Origin: JAWXUT01 sp044426075
Lineage (GTDB): Bacteria > Bacillota > Clostridia > Christensenellales > DTU072
Length of the DNA: 12,759 nucleotides
NCBI GenBank assembly: GCA_044426075.1
Contig: JAWXUT010000044.1
Location: forward strand, 1-12,759
Direction of reading: 5' to 3'
The translations under genes and the position numbers were made by a program. The notes below the pieces were generated by a model that was not told the DNA's origin, ran no database searches, and saw nothing but the letters and a program-made list of their open reading frames with translations. Below, in pieces: positions 8,648 through 12,759 of the stretch (positions are counted from its first letter, which is position 1; the number at the start of each line of letters is the position of its first letter).

Positions 8648-9466
8648 ATGAAAAAATTATTAGAAAAAATCGTTTCCATAGCACTTGCGCTAGTTAGCCT
8701 AGTATTTGTGGCGTTAATTATCACAATGGTATTTAAACCAGAATATGTAACCGAACTAAACAATCAACTTGTTAAAGCAATGTTGGTAGCTTTCTGTGCT
8801 GTGTTTGGAATATTAACTGCAATAAATATCGCAACCGCATTCCGTAGCGTTGATAAATTGAGTTCTGTTATATTGTTTAAAGGCAAAAGCAGTGCAACAA
8901 GGGCTACAATTGGCGTGGTTAAAAAGTATGTAAAAACCGCTGCTAAAAATGTAGAAGGCGCACGCGTAACAAAAGTTGTGTTGTTCGTAGATGAAAACAA
9001 CAACGTTAAAATGAAAGCAGATTTAAAAATCACAAGCGAAAAACAAGTTATTGATGTTGTAACCGCAGTTAAAGCACACGTTGCAGACACACTAATGGGC
9101 GTGCTTGGTTTAGAATTTGCAACAATCGACTTTACAACAGTGGGCGTTAAAAACAAATACGAACCAAACAAAGAAGCAATCGCACAAAACATCGAAACAG
9201 AACTTGCCGCAATCGAAGCAAACAAAGAAGCTGTAGCAGAAGCATTAGCAGTAGCTATTGAAGAAGAAGTTGCAGTTGAAGAAGTTGCAGAAATCGTAGA
9301 AGAAGTTGCAGTTGAAGAAGTAGCAGAAACCATAGAAGAAGTAGCAGAAACTGTAGAAGAAGAGGCTGTTTCAGAAGAAGTTGTTGAAGAAGCTACAGAA
9401 GAAGAGGCAGAAGAAGTTGTAGCTGAAGTTGTAGAAGAAGTAGAGGAAGAAAAAGAGCAAATCTAA
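8648..9466 (+). CDS. amaP: AmaP-like (Asp23 membrane anchor) protein with Glu-rich repeat tail
   Basis: AmaP in Firmicutes is a membrane protein that tethers the Asp23 alkaline-shock protein and carries an Asp23-like domain itself. Here two hydrophobic helices (about 8-29 and 42-65) form a hairpin. A soluble domain (about 75-168) follows whose segment VVKKYVKTAAKNVEGARV and later alternating strand pattern (KVVLFVDENNNVKMKADLKI) match the Asp23/AmaP fold. The last 85-100 residues are unlike standard AmaP (about 180-200 residues). They are a low-complexity, very acidic Glu/Val/Ala stretch with 12-residue periodicity (EEVAVEEVAEIV, EEVAVEEVAETI), likely a long helix or disordered tail in the cytoplasm. 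No asp23 gene lies next to it in the window. Start chosen from AGAGGTGA and promoter. Assignment to AmaP is by domain pattern, fairly confident. Confidence 0.75.
   Translation: MKKLLEKIVSIALALVSLVFVALIITMVFKPEYVTELNNQLVKAMLVAFCAVFGILTAINIATAFRSVDKLSSVILFKGKSSATRATIGVVKKYVKTAAKNVEGARVTKVVLFVDENNNVKMKADLKITSEKQVIDVVTAVKAHVADTLMGVLGLEFATIDFTTVGVKNKYEPNKEAIAQNIETELAAIEANKEAVAEALAVAIEEEVAVEEVAEIVEEVAVEEVAETIEEVAETVEEEAVSEEVVEEATEEEAEEVVAEVVEEVEEEKEQI
9263..9329 (+). repeat. 36-bp tandem repeat in the amaP-like tail
   Basis: Two 31-base copies (9263-9293 and 9299-9329), beginning GAAGAAGTTGCAGTTGAAGA, differ at one base and are offset by 36 bp, i.e. 12 codons. Degenerate further copies continue to about 9460 as Glu-Glu-Val/Ala words. 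This is consistent with growth of the tail by slippage. Confidence 0.85.
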
Positions 9467-9502
9467 TTTCCACTTCCGCAAATAAAACAAACAAAAAATA
9501 AT

Positions 9503-9532
9503 AAAAGGGCTGTATTAATTGCAACCCTTTTT
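9503..9532. terminator. Bidirectional terminator between the amaP-like and TOPRIM-like genes
   Basis: AAAAGGG (9503-9509) pairs with CCCTTTT (9525-9531), extended inward after one mismatch by T-A, G-C and T-G pairs, around an ATTAATT loop. T-rich flanks lie on both sides (TTCTTTTT on the plus strand, ATTATTTTTTG read on the minus strand). It ends only a few bases from the minus-strand gene's stop codon. Confidence 0.8.
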
Positions 9533-9536
9533 CTTT

Positions 9537-10364
9537 TTAGTGCTTTTTAGATTTAAATGAACGCTGTTTGTGCTTAATGCAAGTATTAAATTTGTACTTC
9601 TGCTGTTGAATGTTTGAATGCCAAAAACTCTCTTTGTTGTATTCCAGCAAAAAATGTGGGAAGGCGCTTAGCACAAAAATTTCATCATTTACCAGATATT
9701 TTTCCCGCTGTTTTTGAAAAATCGTCTTAGAATTAACTTCTTTTATAAACTGTTTGCGATCAAGTTGTTCATTGTTAAACAAACACTTTATTCTTAACAC
9801 AAAAGCTGTCAACAAAGCTTCCCAATCTGCGAAAGTATATGCACTTACATTAGCGTTTTGATTGTTAGTACCAGAGTTCTCTTTGTAATATCTGCAGTCA
9901 TCTTTTTTTACTAAACATCCAGTAAATGGTTGACATTCGCCATTTACAAAGTCTCTTAATGCTTCCGCCATTGGATAAGATATGTATAATTTACCTTGGT
10001 CTGTTTCGTTGTCAAAAGTTGATAGCATTTCATCTAGTATTGCATATTGTTTGCTGTCGTCATGCAAATTATTTTGATGCCAATCTAAGTCAAAAAACAT
10101 AAAAATCTGGTCTATACTATCTCTATCAATGCCTTCTAACTCATCTCTTGCTAAATCAACTGTATCCCTTAAAATTTCAACAATATCTGTATCAAAATTG
10201 TCTTCGCGCAATTGTTTCCAAAGCATATATATGTTTTGCTCTGCGGGCAGAGTGATAAAACGATAGTTTTGTTTGTTTTTTAAAAAGTGCTTTGATATAT
10301 GATAAACGTAGTCTTTTTCAGTTTTATCGCCTTCAACAATAAATAGCGTTGTCGCCTTACTCAT
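9537..10364 (-). CDS. TOPRIM-like protein, probable effector of an ATPase-coupled defence module
   Basis: Encodes 275 residues from ATG at 10364. A longer reading from 10424 would overlap the upstream gene by 68 bases and lacks support, whereas 10364 has AGGA (10375-10372) seven bases upstream. The N-terminus FIVEGDKTEKDY (8-19) with Glu11, and FMFFDLDWH (88-96) with Asp92 and Asp94 after a predicted strand, are the two metal-binding signatures of a TOPRIM fold as in OLD, RloB and DUF4435 proteins. A conserved-looking SYPMAEALRDF (129-139) follows. The C-terminus is basic (KHKQRSFKSKK). It overlaps the ATPase gene by 8 nt. Split ATPase+TOPRIM pairs (PARIS AriA/AriB, AbiL-type) use the TOPRIM partner as the toxic nuclease; that role here is inference. 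The exact family is unresolved. Confidence 0.65.
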   Translation of the reverse strand: MSKATTLFIVEGDKTEKDYVYHISKHFLKNKQNYRFITLPAEQNIYMLWKQLREDNFDTDIVEILRDTVDLARDELEGIDRDSIDQIFMFFDLDWHQNNLHDDSKQYAILDEMLSTFDNETDQGKLYISYPMAEALRDFVNGECQPFTGCLVKKDDCRYYKENSGTNNQNANVSAYTFADWEALLTAFVLRIKCLFNNEQLDRKQFIKEVNSKTIFQKQREKYLVNDEIFVLSAFPHFLLEYNKESFWHSNIQQQKYKFNTCIKHKQRSFKSKKH

Positions 10365-11493
10365 CAAATGATCCTGCTTTATACATTTTTTGAATATTGT
10401 GAGCCTTGCGTAGATCTTTATCAATACTTTCGTTTATGGACTTAATCTTGTTATCTTTTATGATAAAATATGCATCGGGACGCAATAATTCGTTTGTTAT
10501 CAAGTCAGTATTGTGTGTGGATACAAAGATTTGAGTATTTGTTAATTCTTTAAATTTTTCTATCAAAGATTGGGCGACTTCATAATGATAAAAAGCATCA
10601 AATTCATCAATGTATACAAAAGAGGCTTGCTCCATTTTGATATACCAATAATACAAAACCGCCAATGATTTTGTTCCGGTTGAGGCTATTGTAAACAACG
10701 GAGTTGCGCCTTTTGCAAATTTACAATAAATATCTTCAACACCAAGTGAGTTTCTGCCAACAACTAAATCGTAATGAATACCGTGTGAAGCTAAAAATTC
10801 TTGAAATTCTTGCAGCTTATTCGCCCTTATTATGCCCTCAGTCAAACTTTCTGTACCCAAAACAAGACCTTGATATCCTCTAGAATCTAAACTATAAAAC
10901 ATTAACATCCGGTCTACAAAATTTACAAATTTAATAAAGGTCTGATTTATAATATTGTTTTCAAAACTATTCGTGTTGCCTTTTAAATATTTTATTTTTG
11001 AAATATTTATTTTGGTGTTTAATATTTTTACAATATCGGCGTCAACAGATAGCTTAAAGCTTTCTGCACCTTTCAGTGTTGTATATCCTTTATTTGTTGT
11101 AAAATCAAAATCTAACACTTCTTTATCGTCGATAATTAGTTTTTCGTGTGCTAGTGTCATTACGTCAACTTTAGAATATATATATTCAACAGTAATTCCA
11201 TCAAAATTAAATTTATATTCAAAATCAACGGTTTCTTTTTGTGATTCTAAATTCTTATACAAATTATAACAAGGCAAAAGCTTTTCTGTGTCGGTTAAAT
11301 TTAAGATTATATCGAACAATGCCAATCCCAAATTAGACTTTCCACTTGCATTTTGTCCTAAAATAATGCCTTTCGTTAATATATTTGACTTTACTATTGA
11401 CTCATTAAACTCATATTTGTTAGGACTTTCTAAATTTAAAGTCATTTTTTCTTTATAGTTTTTAAAATTAGTAACTGAGAACTTGCTTAACAT
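10357..11493 (-). CDS. ATP-binding protein, AAA_15/AAA_21 (OLD/ABC-like) family
   Basis: Encodes 378 residues from ATG at 11493, chosen because GGAGGT (11503-11498) lies four bases upstream; a GTG at 11508 would include that site. Seen: an N-terminal SVTNFKNYKEKMTLNL strand typical of SMC/RecF/OLD-like ATPases, Walker A GQNASGKSN (46-54), an ABC-type signature in the variant STGTKSL (271-277), Walker B FVYIDEFDAF (292-301) with catalytic-type Glu, and H-loop STHNTDL (325-331). The region between Walker A and signature (about 60-265) would hold the dimerisation or sensor insert. It is followed with an 8-nt overlap (GATGAGTAA) by the TOPRIM-like gene, so the two should be made together. This architecture is that of ATPase sensors in phage-defence pairs. 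By eye it is richer in A+T than purL, consistent with horizontal acquisition. ATPase class sure; biological role inferred. Confidence 0.85.
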   Translation of the reverse strand: MLSKFSVTNFKNYKEKMTLNLESPNKYEFNESIVKSNILTKGIILGQNASGKSNLGLALFDIILNLTDTEKLLPCYNLYKNLESQKETVDFEYKFNFDGITVEYIYSKVDVMTLAHEKLIIDDKEVLDFDFTTNKGYTTLKGAESFKLSVDADIVKILNTKINISKIKYLKGNTNSFENNIINQTFIKFVNFVDRMLMFYSLDSRGYQGLVLGTESLTEGIIRANKLQEFQEFLASHGIHYDLVVGRNSLGVEDIYCKFAKGATPLFTIASTGTKSLAVLYYWYIKMEQASFVYIDEFDAFYHYEVAQSLIEKFKELTNTQIFVSTHNTDLITNELLRPDAYFIIKDNKIKSINESIDKDLRKAHNIQKMYKAGSFDE

Positions 11494-11497
11494 CTTT

Positions 11498-11503
11498 ACC
11501 TCC
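11498..11503 (-). promoter_or_regulatory. Ribosome binding site deciding the ATPase start
   Basis: GGAGGT on the minus strand, four bases before the ATG at 11493-11491. It rules out the upstream GTG at 11508 as the main start. Confidence 0.85.
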
Positions 11504-11533
11504 AACACGCTTGTTTATTTAATTGTATCTATA

Positions 11534-11562
11534 AGTATACCTTATGAATTTCATAAAGTCAA
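11534..11562 (-). promoter_or_regulatory. Promoter of the ATPase-TOPRIM unit
   Basis: Minus strand: -35 TTGACT (11562-11557), a 17-nt spacer and -10 TATACT (11539-11534). Transcription would start near 11527, giving a leader of about 34 nt. The match to a vegetative promoter is strong, so silence would need a repressor; the spacer is itself a palindrome (separate entry). Confidence 0.82.
11542..11556. promoter_or_regulatory. Perfect palindrome in the promoter spacer, likely operator
   Basis: TTATGAA-T-TTCATAA is a perfect 7+1+7 inverted repeat filling 15 of the 17 bases between the -35 and -10 of the ATPase-TOPRIM promoter. A dimeric repressor bound here would block RNA polymerase. No regulator gene lies in the two-gene unit, so the binding protein is unknown; the adjacent ArsR has a differently spaced dyad at its own promoter. 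Confidence 0.6.
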
Positions 11563-11568
11563 GCCTTG

Positions 11569-11585
11569 CCGTAATTTTTTTACGG
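11569..11585. repeat. Small inverted repeat in the divergent intergenic region
   Basis: CCGTAA (11569-11574), five T, TTACGG (11580-11585) form a 6-bp perfect hairpin seven bases upstream of the ATPase -35 box. It could be an upstream regulatory site or a weak terminator-like hairpin on the plus strand (a T run follows at 11597-11603), but no transcript is known to need it. The rest of 11586-11685 is plain AT-rich DNA. Confidence 0.35.
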
Positions 11586-11685
11586 ATAAGCTGAAGTTTT
11601 TTTACTTACCATATAAAGTATGCTATAAAAGCAGAAAAGTATACAAAAATTATATATTTTCTATATTTTATTATGTAAAAAATTA

Positions 11686-11714
11686 TTGACATTGCAAAAC
11701 TTGTGTGGTAATAT
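11686..11714 (+). promoter_or_regulatory. Promoter of the arsR-permease operon
   Basis: -35 TTGACA (11686-11691, consensus), a 17-nt spacer and -10 TAATAT (11709-11714) with an extended-10 TGG. The predicted start is near 11721. The ribosome binding site GGAGG (11750-11754) is five bases before the arsR ATG at 11760. Confidence 0.87.
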
Positions 11715-11715
11715 A

Positions 11716-11741
11716 ACTATATCATTATATGCAAATATAGT
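11716..11741. promoter_or_regulatory. Candidate ArsR operator
   Basis: ACTATAT (11716-11722) and ATATAGT (11735-11741) form a dyad with a 12-base spacer, directly downstream of the -10 and covering the predicted transcription start. AT-rich dyads in this position are typical of ArsR/SmtB operators. The fit is by position and symmetry only. Confidence 0.55.
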
Positions 11742-11759
11742 GATGTTCTGGAGGTTACA

Positions 11760-12095
11760 ATGGAAGAAAAAAAGTGTTGTTGCGATTTAACTATGGCGCG
11801 TCAGCTTATTGCAGATGAGGCGATGTGTGGTCGTATGGCAAATTTATTCAAGGCATTAAGTGAGCCAACAAGGGTAAAGTTGTTGCTCTCTATGTTGCAC
11901 GGAGAAGTTTGTGTGCAAGGATTTGTGGATTTATTGGGGCTCACACAACCAAGTATCAGCAATCAGTTGAGCAAACTCAAAAGTGACGGGCTTGTTAAGT
12001 GTAGGAAAGAAAAAAACAATATTTATTATAGTCTTGATGATGAGCACGTACACGATCTCGTTGAAATCGGGCTAAAACATATCAATCATATATAG
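11760..12095 (+). CDS. ArsR/SmtB-family metal-responsive repressor, CzrA/CadC-like
   Basis: A 111-residue winged-helix dimeric repressor that leaves DNA when metal binds. The family core is visible: FKALSEPTRVKLLLSML, then the recognition helix region LTQPSISNQLSKLKSDGLV (61-79) and a beta-hairpin wing ending IYYSL. The C-terminal helix keeps the alpha5 zinc-site spacing of CzrA: Asp94, His96, His107 and His110 (D-x-H ... H-x2-H). There are also three cysteines at 6-8 (KKCCCD), with Cys23 and Cys51 (EVCVQGF), recalling the alpha3N site of CadC, although the usual second Cys of CxC is absent. Zn, Cd or a similar divalent metal is the likely signal. It is the first gene of an operon with the Cu/Zn permease and probably represses its own promoter. 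Its stop codon overlaps the next ribosome binding site. Not a classical arsenic ArsR. Confidence 0.92.
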   Translation: MEEKKCCCDLTMARQLIADEAMCGRMANLFKALSEPTRVKLLLSMLHGEVCVQGFVDLLGLTQPSISNQLSKLKSDGLVKCRKEKNNIYYSLDDEHVHDLVEIGLKHINHI

Positions 12096-12100
12096 GAGGG
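12094..12100 (+). promoter_or_regulatory. Ribosome binding site of the permease, overlapping the arsR stop
   Basis: AGGAGGG begins inside the TAG stop of arsR and lies eight bases before a GTG at 12109. No ATG is nearby, so it supports GTG as the start and implies coupled translation. Confidence 0.8.
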
Positions 12101-12108
12101 CAGGTATA

Positions 12109-12759
12109 GTGGAATTTTTTACCAATCTATGGGATTTATTTATAGATATGTCATTTTACTTGGTAATAGGAATACTATTTACTGGAGTATTGCACGCATT
12201 TGTAAAAAAATCATTTATTTTGAAGCATATAGGAGGCAATTCATTTGTTGCAGTTGTTAAGGCATCGGTGGTTGGAGTGCCACTGCCATTGTGTTCTTGC
12301 GGAGTGGTGCCAATGGCGTTATATCTTGGCAAAAACGGCGCATCAAAGGGCGCAACGGTAAGTTTTTTAACATCTACGCCACAAACTGGAGTGGATAGTA
12401 TAATAGCAACAACGGGAATGTTGGGCGGATTTTTCGCGGCATTTAGAGCCATTGTTGCATTTATATCAGGAATAATTGCGGGATGCGTAACCAATCTGTT
12501 TTGTCGCAAGGATAAAGACAGCTTCTCAGAAAACATTAAAATAGAATCAAGCTGTTGTTGTGGTGGCGCAGAAGAAGAGAAAGCTGAAGAAACACACTGC
12601 TGCTGCGGTTCAAAAGAAGAAACAAAAGTGGAAGAAGAGCATTGTTGTTGCGGAAGCCATAAAGAAGAAGAAAAAGTGGAAGAAACACACTGCTGCTGCG
12701 GAACTAAAGAAGAAGCAAAAGTGGAAGAAGAGCATTGCTGTTGCGGAACTAAAGAAGAA
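12109..12759 (+). CDS. SO_0444-like Cu/Zn efflux permease (DUF318/YraQ type), partial
   Basis: The first 217 residues of a membrane permease, cut by the window end. Relatives of Shewanella SO_0444 export copper or zinc; the wider DUF318 family includes ArsP. Seen: hydrophobic helices at about 15-31, 45-75, 95-105 and 108-131, and the family signature VPLPLCSCGVVPMALYLGK (57-75) with Cys62 and Cys64, followed by SFLTSTPQTGVDS. After about residue 132 the chain becomes hydrophilic and enters a Cys/His/Glu-rich segment (149 onward) with five Cys-Cys-Cys-Gly blocks, the last four preceded by His. Members of this family carry a cysteine-rich cytosolic stretch between two halves, so more helices should follow beyond the window. 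Start is GTG at 12109 (AGGAGGG upstream). Operon with the ArsR repressor. Family secure; exact metal inferred. Confidence 0.88.
   Translation, partial: MEFFTNLWDLFIDMSFYLVIGILFTGVLHAFVKKSFILKHIGGNSFVAVVKASVVGVPLPLCSCGVVPMALYLGKNGASKGATVSFLTSTPQTGVDSIIATTGMLGGFFAAFRAIVAFISGIIAGCVTNLFCRKDKDSFSENIKIESSCCCGGAEEEKAEETHCCCGSKEETKVEEEHCCCGSHKEEEKVEETHCCCGTKEEAKVEEEHCCCGTKEE
12553..12759 (+). repeat. Tandem HCCCG metal-binding repeat array in the permease
   Basis: Five CCCG blocks start at 12553, 12598, 12643, 12691 and 12736; His codons precede the last four (12595, 12640, 12688, 12733). His-to-His spacing is 45, 48 and 45 bp, making a 93-bp higher-order unit (from 12586 and again from 12679) of two blocks joined by Glu/Lys linkers such as KEEAKVEEE. 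The two units are almost identical in DNA. The array runs off the window. Confidence 0.93.

Noticed and set aside
8764..9333. Long minus-strand open frame opposite the amaP-like gene
   Set aside because: It is the shadow of the Glu/Val/Ala repeat (read as Ser/Thr/Ala-rich), with no ribosome binding site or promoter, inside a gene with good signals on the other strand.
10365..10424. N-terminal extension of the TOPRIM-like protein starting at 10424
   Set aside because: It lies wholly inside the ATPase gene, lacks a ribosome binding site, and the conserved TOPRIM start (FIVEGD) begins just after the ATG at 10364, which has its own AGGA.
11494..11508. GTG start at 11508 for the ATPase
   Set aside because: The extra five codons contain the GGAGGT ribosome binding site that serves the ATG at 11493.
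11483..11689. Small plus-strand open frame in the divergent intergenic region
   Set aside because: Overlaps the ATPase start and its promoter, is AT-rich with low-complexity composition, and has no ribosome binding site.
12156..12536. Minus-strand open frame opposite the permease
   Set aside because: The plus strand here encodes the conserved CSCGVVP permease signature; the opposite frame shows no family pattern.

Overview
The window looks like a chromosomal segment of an AT-rich, low-GC Gram-positive bacterium (Bacillota, probably a clostridial and possibly uncultured lineage). The reasons are strong AGGAGG-type ribosome binding sites, TTGACA/TATAAT-like promoters with 17-nt spacers, a long one-chain PurL of the Clostridium/Streptococcus/Bacteroides type, an AmaP-type membrane protein and a CzrA-like ArsR repressor. 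The assignment is inferred from gene content; nothing here fixes genus or species.

Layout. (1) 3-4348, plus strand: the 3' part of purD and a complete purL overlap by one base (TAATG). They look like the end of a de novo purine operon, closed by a bidirectional hairpin terminator at 4365-4405. (2) 4457-7745, minus strand: a two-gene unit of a large DUF4965/DUF1793 'glutaminase A-like' protein followed 19 bp later by a U32-family protein of the TrhP (tRNA wobble-uridine hydroxylation) type. (3) 7870-9466, plus strand: an SGNH/GDSL hydrolase and an AmaP-like two-helix membrane protein with a long Glu/Val/Ala repeat tail, each with its own clear promoter. (4) 9537-11493, minus strand: an ATP-binding protein of the AAA_15/AAA_21 (OLD/ABC-like) class overlaps by 8 nt a small protein with TOPRIM-like motifs. 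The layout resembles split ATPase+TOPRIM anti-phage modules (PARIS, AbiL-like). Its promoter carries a perfect 15-nt palindrome exactly between -35 and -10. (5) 11686-12759, plus strand: a metal-sensing ArsR repressor and the N-terminal two thirds or so of an SO_0444-type Cu/Zn efflux permease. The cytosolic insert of the permease is a tandem array of His-Cys-Cys-Cys-Gly blocks still running at the window edge.

How it works together: regions 1-3 are mostly housekeeping or cell-envelope functions in separate transcription units. Regions 4 and 5 are accessory and diverge from a shared 250-bp AT-rich intergenic stretch. Region 5 reads as a self-regulated metal-efflux operon: metal releases ArsR from a dyad overlapping the start of transcription, and the permease is then made. 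Region 4 is the best candidate for a less described system: a tightly coupled ATPase sensor and presumed TOPRIM nuclease effector under a promoter that looks built for repression.

No tRNA, rRNA, CRISPR array, insertion sequence or att site was seen. No gene-free stretch exceeds 300 bases. The longest (11494-11759) holds two divergent promoters, two dyads and a small hairpin.
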